From Nocardioides cavernaquae (GTDB taxonomy: Bacteria; Actinomycetota; Actinomycetes; Propionibacteriales; Nocardioidaceae), in assembly GCF_003600895.1 (NCBI RefSeq), contig NZ_QYRP01000002.1, positions 2,232,001 to 2,296,000 on the forward strand: a stretch of 64,000 bases of DNA. Direction: 5' to 3'. The position numbers and the translations under genes were made by a program. The notes beneath the pieces are model-generated. The model was given only the letters and a program-made list of their open reading frames with translations. It made no database searches and was not told the origin of the DNA. Below, one piece after another: positions 49,932-56,915 of this stretch (its first letter is position 1; every line of letters starts with the position of its first letter).

Positions 49932-51265
49932 TGATGCTCACGCCCCTGATCCGGCGCCAGCTCCGGGTCTTCGTCCTCCTCACGGTCGTCTGTGTCGGCC
50001 TGACCACCGTCGTCTACGCCCGCGTGCCACAGCAGATGGGCATCGGCGTCTACGACGTGTCCGCTGACTTCACGGACGCGAGCGGGCTCTATCCCCGCGC
50101 GATGGTGACCTTCCGCGGGGTCAAGGTCGGCACGGTGTCCGCGCTCGAGCTCGACGGCGAGGGCGCACGCGCGACGCTCCAGCTCGACTCGGATGCCGAG
50201 GTTCCCTCGGACGCCGTTGCCGAGCTGCACAGCACCTCCGCCATCGGTGAGCAGTACATCGACCTGGTCCCGGGCAAGTCCACGTCGTACCTCGAGCACG
50301 GTGCGGTCATCCCGCCGGCACGCACCCGCGAGATGCCGCAGATCAGCCCGGTGCTGGACAAGCTCAACGGCCTGCTCAAGTCGGTCCCGACCGACAAGAC
50401 CCGTCGCGTCCTCGAGCAGCTCGACGAGGGCCTCGGCGGATCGGGCGACGACCTCGGTGGCGTCATCGACAGCACGAGCGAGATCATCGCCGCAGCCAGC
50501 GCCGAGCTCGACTCGACCACATCGCTGATCGCCACGCTCCAGCCGGTGCTCGCCACGCAGCAGGCCCAGATGGGCCACACCCAGGCGTACGCCGACGCGC
50601 TGGCCAGTTTCACCACGGAGCTCGCCGCGCACGACGCGGAGTTCCGGGACCTGCTGGCGTCCAGCCCTCAGGACCTGCGCACGTTGCGCGGCGTGGTCGG
50701 TGACATCCGCCCGACGCTGCCGAAGCTGCTCAAGAACACGACGACCGATGCCCGGGTGCTCAACACGTACCTGGCCAACCTCGAGCAGATCCTCGTGGTC
50801 TACCCGGCCACGGCGGCTCGCCTGCAGTCGACGGTCAACCCACGGGCTGCTCAGGGGGACGTGCAGCTCGACCTGCGCGGCAACCTCGATGCTCCGCGCC
50901 ACTGCACCGAGGGCTATCTCGGCACCGGTCAACGGCGTTCACCCGCGGACGGCTCCGTGCGCGCGGTCGACGGCACGGCGCACTGCAAGCTCGCGAAGAG
51001 TGCACCGTCGAGCGTGCGCGGCGCGCGCAACCTGCCCTGCCCCAACTCGTCGGCTCGCGCGGCGCTTCCGGCGGGCTGCGGCCTGACCTTCGGCAGCAGT
51101 GCGCGTGGGAGCAGCGGCCGGCCCGTGATGGCCGACCTGGCCGCACTGATGCTCGGGGCCGAGGGCCTCGACGGTGCGCACGGCACACCTCTGACGGGCA
51201 CCGCAATGACAGAAGGAGACTCCGCATGGCAGTCACTCGTTCTCGGACCGCTGGGGCTGGCATGA
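49931..51265 (+). CDS. mceF: Mce protein F
   Basis: A 444-residue MCE protein: N-terminal helix (LRVFVLLTVVCVGLTTVVYA), MCE domain (VSADFTDASGLYPRAMVTF, VKVGTVSALELDG), needle and a Cys-containing C-terminal tail (PCPNSSARAALPAGCGLTF). Start ATG 49931 shares a base with the mceE stop (TGATG). It overlaps the next gene by 40 bases. Confidence 0.93.
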   Translation: MMLTPLIRRQLRVFVLLTVVCVGLTTVVYARVPQQMGIGVYDVSADFTDASGLYPRAMVTFRGVKVGTVSALELDGEGARATLQLDSDAEVPSDAVAELHSTSAIGEQYIDLVPGKSTSYLEHGAVIPPARTREMPQISPVLDKLNGLLKSVPTDKTRRVLEQLDEGLGGSGDDLGGVIDSTSEIIAAASAELDSTTSLIATLQPVLATQQAQMGHTQAYADALASFTTELAAHDAEFRDLLASSPQDLRTLRGVVGDIRPTLPKLLKNTTTDARVLNTYLANLEQILVVYPATAARLQSTVNPRAAQGDVQLDLRGNLDAPRHCTEGYLGTGQRRSPADGSVRAVDGTAHCKLAKSAPSSVRGARNLPCPNSSARAALPAGCGLTFGSSARGSSGRPVMADLAALMLGAEGLDGAHGTPLTGTAMTEGDSAWQSLVLGPLGLA

Positions 51266-51771
51266 GCCGGCTGACTGAGTCCTCGGCGTCCTCGGCGTCC
51301 TCGGCAGCCGTGGGAGTCACCGGGCTGATCGCCGTCGCGGCGCTGGGACTGGGGATCCAGAGCGGGCTCTCGCTCCGCGATGACGCTCGGGAGACGGACG
51401 GTCGGGCGGCGGCGGTGGCTGCGGCGTCAGCCGAGGTCAGCGGACTGATCTCGGTCAGCGACAAGACCACCACCGAGGAGATCGACAAGCTCCGCGCCGG
51501 CGCCACCGATGACTTCGGCGCCGAGCTGGAGGAGCAGTCCACGGCGCTGCGACGCGCACTGCAGGCGCAAAAGGTGACCTCGACCGGGTCAGTCGCCTCA
51601 GCCGGAGTGGTCGCCTGGGCACCGTCCAAGGCACGGGTGCTGGTGGCGGCTGTCGGTGAGGTCAGCAACGAGTCCTCTGCACAGGCAACACCCCGCGCCT
51701 ATCGGCTGCGTGTCGACCTGCGCAACGTCGAGGGCCGCTGGCTCGTGAGCGATATGGAGTTCGTGTCATGA
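51226..51771 (+). CDS. Mce-associated membrane protein 1
   Basis: A 181-residue protein with one membrane helix (AAVGVTGLIAVAALGLGI) and an extracytoplasmic domain ending YRLRVDLRNVEGRWLVSDMEFV. This is the layout of Mce-associated (Mas/Mam) proteins that support Mce complexes. AGAAGGAG precedes ATG 51226, which lies inside the end of mceF. Not enzymatic; likely structural or stabilising. Confidence 0.85.
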   Translation: MAVTRSRTAGAGMSRLTESSASSASSAAVGVTGLIAVAALGLGIQSGLSLRDDARETDGRAAAVAAASAEVSGLISVSDKTTTEEIDKLRAGATDDFGAELEEQSTALRRALQAQKVTSTGSVASAGVVAWAPSKARVLVAAVGEVSNESSAQATPRAYRLRVDLRNVEGRWLVSDMEFVS

Positions 51772-52304
51772 ACACCCTCGAAGAAGCCCCCTCGCTGGAG
51801 ATGCCGTCCCTCCGTGTGCCGTTCCGCTCCCGGTCCGGTTCCTGGCACCGCTGGCTCATCGTCACGACGCTGGCGCTGGTCGCAGCGGCCGTCGTGCTCG
51901 GCGTACTTGCTCAGCGCTCGGCTGGTCTGGGTGAGGCGCGGGACGCCGCGGCCGCCAGTGCGAGCAAGCGCCTTCCGGTGCTGCTCAGCTACGAGCACGG
52001 CTCGCTGGAGGCCGATCTGGACAGGGCGATCGCGCAGACGACCGGTGGTTTCCGCGATGAGTACGGCAAGGTGATCGACGACGTCGTCACGCCCACCGCT
52101 ACCCGCAAGAAGGTCGACACCGCGGCCGTCGTCAGTGGCGTCGGTGTGGTCTCGGCTGACCGCGACCAGGTCGTCGTCCTGGCCTTCCTCACCCAGACCA
52201 CCACCACGAACGGAGGCGCTCCGACCGTGGCCGGGAGCCGCGTCGAGGTGACCATGGAAAAGCACGGAAGCACCTGGCTGGTCTCTGATCTGAAGCCGGT
52301 CTGA
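51768..52304 (+). CDS. Mce-associated membrane protein 2
   Basis: A 178-residue paralogue of the previous gene: cytoplasmic N-terminus, one helix (WLIVTTLALVAAAVVLGVLA) and a domain ending VEVTMEKHGSTWLVSDLKPV. It overlaps the first Mce-associated gene by ATGA. Last gene of the roughly 11.4-kb operon and 51 bases before the initiator tRNA gene. Confidence 0.85.
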   Translation: MNTLEEAPSLEMPSLRVPFRSRSGSWHRWLIVTTLALVAAAVVLGVLAQRSAGLGEARDAAAASASKRLPVLLSYEHGSLEADLDRAIAQTTGGFRDEYGKVIDDVVTPTATRKKVDTAAVVSGVGVVSADRDQVVVLAFLTQTTTTNGGAPTVAGSRVEVTMEKHGSTWLVSDLKPV

Positions 52305-52354
52305 TGCCTCGATTTGGTCCTGCAGGACACGTCCCGTAAGGTTGTTTTCACCGG

Positions 52355-52428
52355 CGCGGGGTGGAGCAGCTCGGTAGCTCGCTGGGCTCATAACCCAGAG
52401 GTCACAGGTTCAAATCCTGTCCCCGCTA
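52355..52428 (+). tRNA. tRNA-fMet (initiator), anticodon CAT
   Basis: A complete 74-base cloverleaf: acceptor CGCGGGG/CCCCGCT, anticodon loop CTCATAA flanked by the GGG/CCC run typical of initiators, T arm ACAGG-TTCAAAT-CCTGT and discriminator A. The unpaired first base of the acceptor (C1 with T72) marks it as the initiator. CCA is not encoded. Its 3' end is a likely attachment site for the integrated element that starts next to it. Confidence 0.95.
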
Positions 52429-52434
52429 CAAAGG

Positions 52435-52472
52435 AAGTCCAGGTCAGCCACAGGTTGACCTGGACTTTTTCT
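52435..52472 (+). terminator. Terminator of the tRNA-fMet transcript
   Basis: AAGTCCAGGTCA / TTGACCTGGACTT with an eight-base loop and a T tract TTTTTC. It follows the tRNA by six bases. Since it lies to the right of the tRNA, it may belong to the inserted element or have been carried across. Confidence 0.82.
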
Positions 52473-52603
52473 TTGGGGCAATCATGCGATCCCATCGTTT
52501 ACCCATCACATTGACAGGTGCGCCGCGCCGCCCAGCCGGGCGCGAGCGCCGTTGGTTCCGGTCGTTTCGGGCTCGCTCGGCAGTGGTCGCACACCTGTTG
52601 GGC

Positions 52604-52810
52604 ATGAGTACGACGAAGCTGGGGCTCGAGCCCCTCATCGGGGTCGAGGAACTCGCTGAGTACCTCAGCGTCCCCGTGCAGACCATCTACGACTGGCGGA
52701 TGTCCGGCAGGGCGCCGCGGGCCTACAAGTTCGGCAAGCACCTGCGATTCGCGGCCGCCGACATCGCCGAGTGGCTCGAGCAGCGACACGAGGACGGCCC
52801 TCATGAGTAG
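52604..52810 (+). CDS. Excisionase-like MerR-type DNA-binding protein
   Basis: A 68-residue helix-turn-helix protein: LIGVEELAEYLSVPVQTIYDWRMSG is the winged HTH typical of Xis proteins. It directs the integrase toward excision. ATG 52604 begins here; the open frame starts earlier. Its stop overlaps the integrase start by eight bases, giving coupled synthesis of Xis and Int. Confidence 0.88.
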   Translation: MSTTKLGLEPLIGVEELAEYLSVPVQTIYDWRMSGRAPRAYKFGKHLRFAAADIAEWLEQRHEDGPHE

Positions 52811-53990
52811 GCCACGCATCCCGATCGGCGGCTACGGCGAGGTCGCCTTCATCCAGCGCGGCTCAGGGAAGGTCGAGGCGCGCACCCGCTTCCGCGACTG
52901 GGACGGACAGACCCGACTGGTCCAGGCGACCGCGTCGTCGAAGGCGGCGGCCGAGGTCGCGCTGAAGAAGAGACTCACCCAGCGCAACGCCTTCCAGCCC
53001 GTCGACACGACGCTGACCCCGGACAGCCCGTTCACGGCGTTGGTCGACTACTGGTTGGCGGACCTCGACCTGGAGGGACGGATCGCGCCGGCAACCCGGT
53101 TCGGCTACGAGCGCGACATGCACCGGCTCGTGCTTCCGGCGTTCCGCGGCTACGCGCTGCGTGAGATCGGTGTCGCTCGCTGCGACGCGCTGCTCAAGCA
53201 GCTCGGCAAGGAGTCCTACGCACGCTCCAAGCGGGCGAAGACCGTGCTGCGCCTGGCCTTCGGGCTCGCGGTCCGGCACGAGGTGATTCACCGGAACCCG
53301 ATCGACGGGGTGGCGCGCCTGTACAAGCCGAAGCGCACACCGACCGCGCTGACCGCGACCGAGGTGAACGCGATCCGCGCCGTCATCAAGGCCTGGGAGC
53401 AGACGCGGGGGACATCCGGGCCGAACCCGGACGGCCAGCTCGGCCAGATCGTCGAGGTAATGCTCGGCACCTCCGCACGGATCGGCGAAGTCCTCGCCAT
53501 CCGCCGCCGCGACCTGGACCTGACCACGACGCCGGCCACACTGCGGATCTGCGGCACCGTGATCTCCGAGCGGGGTGTCGGCACCTACCGCCAGGAGCAC
53601 CCGAAGACCGACCGCTCCAACCGGGTCATCGCCTTGCCGACCTTCACCGCCGAAGCACTCCGCCGGCGCCTGGCGATCATGGCGGACCGCTCGCTCGACG
53701 CACTCGTGTTCCGCAGCCGTGAAGCGACTCCACTCTCCACGGCCAACGTCCGCCGCCAGCTGCGGAAGGTCCTCGGTGACGCGGGCATCGAAGGCGTCAG
53801 CCCGCACATGTTCCGCCGCACGGTCGCGACGGTGATCAACGAGCAGGCCAGTCTGAACCTTGCCTCCGAGCTACTTGGCCACACCGACCCCAAGGTGACG
53901 ATCGAGCACTACATCCAGCGGAACGAGCACGTGAACCCGCTGACTGCCGAGCTCCTCGACCAGGCCTTCGCCCGGCCTGATGACGAGTAA
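52803..53990 (+). CDS. int: Tyrosine recombinase (phage-type integrase)
   Basis: A 395-residue site-specific recombinase. An N-terminal arm/core-binding region (to ~170) precedes the catalytic domain. Residues: R226 in SARIGEVLA, H335 and R338 in HMFRRT, H360 in LGHTDPK and nucleophile Y370 in EHYIQ. All are present, so it should be active. It lies 374 bases from the tRNA and is transcribed away from it. Confidence 0.93.
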   Translation: MSRPRIPIGGYGEVAFIQRGSGKVEARTRFRDWDGQTRLVQATASSKAAAEVALKKRLTQRNAFQPVDTTLTPDSPFTALVDYWLADLDLEGRIAPATRFGYERDMHRLVLPAFRGYALREIGVARCDALLKQLGKESYARSKRAKTVLRLAFGLAVRHEVIHRNPIDGVARLYKPKRTPTALTATEVNAIRAVIKAWEQTRGTSGPNPDGQLGQIVEVMLGTSARIGEVLAIRRRDLDLTTTPATLRICGTVISERGVGTYRQEHPKTDRSNRVIALPTFTAEALRRRLAIMADRSLDALVFRSREATPLSTANVRRQLRKVLGDAGIEGVSPHMFRRTVATVINEQASLNLASELLGHTDPKVTIEHYIQRNEHVNPLTAELLDQAFARPDDE

Positions 53991-54041
53991 ATCGGTTGGC
54001 CGCTGTCGGTCGTCGTCCGTAGCGTCGGAGCCGGGGTCGAC

Positions 54042-54200
54042 CTGAGGGAAGAAGCAAAGGATGAATACGAGATCTGCGAGTGCTGCTGTCAAACTGGTCG
54101 ACTCTCGCAGCGAGGCGGGGGCGGTTGGCACCGGACGCTCTGCGCGGCGTGCGCAGGGAAGCTCAACTACGCGCCTCTCGGCGACGACGAGCTGGACTGA
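54042..54200 (+). CDS. Cysteine-rich zinc-finger-like ORF without a standard start
   Basis: A frame ending TGA at 54198-54200 reads ICECCCQTGRLSQRG, then WHRTLCAACAGKLNY. It has two cysteine groups (CECCC and CAAC) and looks like a real small zinc-ribbon protein. It is in frame with the integrase stop and has no ATG, GTG or TTG before the motif; CTG 54042 is the only plausible start. It could be a decayed gene or one with a rare start. Low confidence. Confidence 0.4.
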   Translation: MREEAKDEYEICECCCQTGRLSQRGGGGWHRTLCAACAGKLNYAPLGDDELD

Positions 54201-54212
54201 GGCGAGGACGCC

Positions 54213-54605
54213 ATGCAGAAGATCGTTGTGAACGCGAAGCCCGGCGGCTTCGCGCTGTCCAGGGAGGCCGCTGTCGCGCTGGGCCTCGAGATCTTTGAGG
54301 AGACGACCTTCGGACAGCCCTATCAAGTCGTCGGTGAGCATGCGCTCCGCCGCGACGACGTGCGGTTCGTCGAGGTCGTCGAGACCCTCGGTCGGGCGGC
54401 CAGCGGGCCCTATGCCGAACTCATCATCGTGTGCATCCCCGACGGCATCGACTGGGGGATTGCGGCGTACGACGGCGCCGAATGGGTCGCCGAACGCCAC
54501 CGCGAATGGCTGCCCGCATCACACGATGCCGTCGGCTACGAGGGCGTGCTTCAACAGCCGGAGGCGGCGATCGCGCCGAGGCGCGACGCGGGTCGCACCC
54601 GCTAG
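54213..54605 (+). CDS. Hypothetical protein (phage/ICE-type KIVVNAKPGGF family)
   Basis: A 130-residue protein starting MQKIVVNAKPGGFALS, resembling short 'KIVINxxxGGFxLS' proteins frequent in phages and integrative elements. The middle (YAELIIVCIPDGIDWGIAAYDGAEWVAE) is an alpha/beta domain. GCGAGGA lies upstream of ATG 54213. Its role is unknown. It runs toward the convergent AbiEii gene. Confidence 0.7.
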   Translation: MQKIVVNAKPGGFALSREAAVALGLEIFEETTFGQPYQVVGEHALRRDDVRFVEVVETLGRAASGPYAELIIVCIPDGIDWGIAAYDGAEWVAERHREWLPASHDAVGYEGVLQQPEAAIAPRRDAGRTR

Positions 54606-54613
54606 ACCTTGGC

Positions 54614-55525
54614 CTAACGCCAGGCCAGATCCTCGGCTGACCAGGCCCTGCCGTTCGCCGCGCCGGTGAGCACGGGATCGATCAAGCGGCTGACGAGGGC
54701 GCCCGCAAGGTCGACGGTGGGGTGGTCCGCGCAGTAGGGGACGGTCTTGCTGAGTTTCGCGTAGCCGCGACCCCAGGCCTGAGGTCGGACGAAGCGGTCC
54801 CCGAGTTGCAGCTTGCGCCGACTGGCCTCGGTGCTGATCGCGACCTGGAGCGCCGTGCCGTCGATGTTCTGGGTCGTCGCGAAAACGACGAGGTCGACCA
54901 GGTCCTTCTCCCGGCTTGACGGTCCGTGGGTGTAGTCCGTCATCGTCGCGCAGACCTTGTCGGCAATCTGGTCGACAACGGGAAACAGGCGGTAGTCGTA
55001 ATGCACGAGTCGAGGAAGATCCAGAGCGTTCGCCGGGACGGAGGTCGTGACCTGCCCGGTCGGCTCGGTGCCTACCGCGAGGTCGACACCGAGCGTGCCC
55101 TTGTTCCGCGCGCCTATGAAGATTGCGAAGCGGACTTGAAGGCCGTCGGTGTAGGGCTGGTTGTCGGTTCCGATCGATCGCTCGTGGTCGAGGTACTCGA
55201 ACCGAAAGTGGTCGCCGAGGTCGACGGTGGCCAGTCGGATGAGATCGGCGAGCGCCTGATGGAGATCGGAGCCTCGTCGAGTCAGATCGATGTCACGAGT
55301 GGCTCGCGTCGACGGAATCCGGGCAAGCATGCCGGTTCCGCCCTTGAGCACCCACTCGGAGTCTCCGGCTTCTGAGAACACTCGACTCAGGAATCGATTG
55401 AAGTACTCGAGCTGGATCCGTTTGTTTGTGTCCAGGGAGGGGTCGGCCTTCGCGGCTCGCTTCGCCGCGTCCTTGATGGCCGACTCGACCGCGGCAGCCG
55501 TCGGATACGGATCGCGGTCAGGCAT
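54614..55525 (-). CDS. AbiEii-type nucleotidyltransferase toxin
   Basis: A 303-residue nucleotidyltransferase of the AbiEii/AbiGii family, the toxin of type IV-like AbiE systems used in phage defence and element stability. LKGGTGML and the metal-binding TRDIDL (DxD) form the active site, and KDLVDLVVFA lies in the distal helix region. It overlaps the AbiEi antitoxin gene upstream by eight bases. Related proteins modify tRNA 3' ends with nucleotides. Confidence 0.9.
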   Translation of the reverse strand: MPDRDPYPTAAAVESAIKDAAKRAAKADPSLDTNKRIQLEYFNRFLSRVFSEAGDSEWVLKGGTGMLARIPSTRATRDIDLTRRGSDLHQALADLIRLATVDLGDHFRFEYLDHERSIGTDNQPYTDGLQVRFAIFIGARNKGTLGVDLAVGTEPTGQVTTSVPANALDLPRLVHYDYRLFPVVDQIADKVCATMTDYTHGPSSREKDLVDLVVFATTQNIDGTALQVAISTEASRRKLQLGDRFVRPQAWGRGYAKLSKTVPYCADHPTVDLAGALVSRLIDPVLTGAANGRAWSAEDLAWR

Positions 55526-56552
55526 CGGAAACAGCTCTCTGCGCTTCGCGGAGCACCGCAGAGTTCTCCGGCTTGAATGCGATGCTGTCGCTCAGGGACT
55601 TGCCCAGTGCATGGCTGAACGCAGTGAGGGCCTCACCGGACGTGAACTGCGCCGAGATCCTCTTGCTGAGCTCGTCGAAGTCGGGATTCTTCACGAGGCT
55701 GGAGCTCATGGATTCCATTGCTGGCGAGAGGATGCCCTGAAGGTTCGCGGCGATGGTCGCCTGCATCGACTGCAGGGTCTTCTGCATCTCGGGAGTCATG
55801 ATGAGTCGTTCTAGGACGTTCTTGCTGATGCCGTTGAGGTACTCGGCGGCCACCCGGGTTCCCAGATCGCTGTCGGCTGCAACGCGCCGCGCGACGGCAG
55901 TCGGGTTGATGCCGGCGACCTCCATCAGCCGACTCAGGAGCGCTGATCCGTCGTCCTTCTTGAATCCGTTGCGCGCGGCGAGCGGGTCCAGTAGTTCGCT
56001 CAGTCGCCCGAGGTTGAGGTTGCGCTTTCGCCAAGCATCGCGGAGTGCATCGCCAACGAGGCTGAGGTCGCCGACCGCCTCGACGAGGTCGGCGATGGTG
56101 CGTTCCAGCGTCATGACCGGCAGCCCCTCGGTCACCGTGACGTCTCGTGGGTCGAGGACGCGCTGGCGGTAGCGAATCTCCGCGCGCTGACTCTGGCGGC
56201 GTACAGGAGCGACGAAGTCGTGGGGCCCCTCCCACATGTCGCCGATGTCATGGAGTCGGGCAGCCGACAGACCCGCCGCAACCACGCCGTTGTCCCGGTC
56301 CCGCAGTCGATCCTCTGCCATCAGCTTGGGGTCGGTGCTGAGCCAGGCAGCCCGGAGATCGTCGAACTGATCCCCGGGGGTCCCGCTGTCCATGTAGACG
56401 CCGTGGGCCAGCCGGGTCAGGTGCCCGGAATCGGCGAGTCGCGCGAGGTCCAGGCGCGTGACTCCATGCATGCTGGCTTGAGCCGACGTCACCATGCCCC
56501 ATTGAGAGGCCGTGACCTCGGCAAGCACGCAGAGGGCATCCTTCGACTTCAT
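55518..56552 (-). CDS. AbiEi-type antitoxin/repressor
   Basis: A 344-residue protein with an N-terminal winged-HTH (TASQWGMVTSAQASMHGVTR, LARLADSGHLTRLAHGVYMD) and the AbiEi antitoxin region (VTVTEGLPVMTLERTIADLV). The C-terminal ~150 residues are an added helical region not typical for the short antitoxins. ATG 56552 is used; the open frame goes to 56666. A palindrome 9-29 bases upstream of the start fits autoregulation. It is coupled to the toxin gene. Confidence 0.85.
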   Translation of the reverse strand: MKSKDALCVLAEVTASQWGMVTSAQASMHGVTRLDLARLADSGHLTRLAHGVYMDSGTPGDQFDDLRAAWLSTDPKLMAEDRLRDRDNGVVAAGLSAARLHDIGDMWEGPHDFVAPVRRQSQRAEIRYRQRVLDPRDVTVTEGLPVMTLERTIADLVEAVGDLSLVGDALRDAWRKRNLNLGRLSELLDPLAARNGFKKDDGSALLSRLMEVAGINPTAVARRVAADSDLGTRVAAEYLNGISKNVLERLIMTPEMQKTLQSMQATIAANLQGILSPAMESMSSSLVKNPDFDELSKRISAQFTSGEALTAFSHALGKSLSDSIAFKPENSAVLREAQRAVSDA

Positions 56553-56560
56553 GCTTGAAG

Positions 56561-56581
56561 TGTATCGCCTACATAGATACA
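56561..56581. promoter_or_regulatory. Inverted repeat at the abiEi promoter
   Basis: TGTATC (56561-56566) and GATACA (56576-56581) are exact complements around a nine-base centre, AT-rich in context, 9 bases ahead of the abiEi start. AbiEi-type antitoxins repress their own promoters by binding inverted repeats, so this is a likely operator. Confidence 0.5.
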
Positions 56582-56699
56582 GACCAAGCGTTTCCGGTGA
56601 GCGCCGCCCTGACCCTGCGTATGAGCAGGAGATGTCTTCCAGTGATGCGAAGTGCTGGCCCGGCACTGAAGCAAGGCGTTCCGATCAGCGAGCCGGTGG

Positions 56700-56850
56700 T
56701 TCCGCCCCTGACGTCCACCGCCATTGCCCCTGCCCACCCCCTTACCCCGCATCGTCCTTCTCCTACCCGCCACCTCTGCCTTCTCCCGCAGCCCCCGTCC
56801 CGCCCCCTTCCCCTTCCCCAGCCTCCATTCCCTTCACGCCTCTTGCAATC
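56700..56850 (+). other. Pyrimidine-rich tract (C/T on + strand), candidate oriT region
   Basis: Most of the 363-base gap before the relaxase gene is strongly C/T-rich on the plus strand, with runs such as CCCCCTTACCCC and CCCCCTTCCCCTTCCCC. No convincing gene is in it. Origins of transfer usually lie directly beside MobF relaxase genes, so this gap is the best oriT candidate, but no nick site can be read. Confidence 0.4.
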
Positions 56851-56888
56851 GAGGTCTGACCGCCCGGGCCGCCGGGCAGGCGAGCGCA

Positions 56889-56911
56889 CCTACCTCCTGA
56901 CAGGAGGTAGG
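56889..56911. promoter_or_regulatory. Perfect inverted repeat covering the relaxase ribosome binding site
   Basis: CCTACCTCCT / AGGAGGTAGG, 10-bp arms with a three-base centre (GAC). The right arm holds AGGAGGT, the ribosome site, five bases before the GTG at 56916. If the RNA folds, the site is hidden. Confidence 0.75.
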
Positions 56912-56915
56912 CGAC

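Noticed and set aside
56512-56859. Proline-rich ORF in the gap before the relaxase
   Set aside because: Its Pro/Ser content is simply a translation of the C/T-rich tract, and its start overlaps the antitoxin gene on the other strand.
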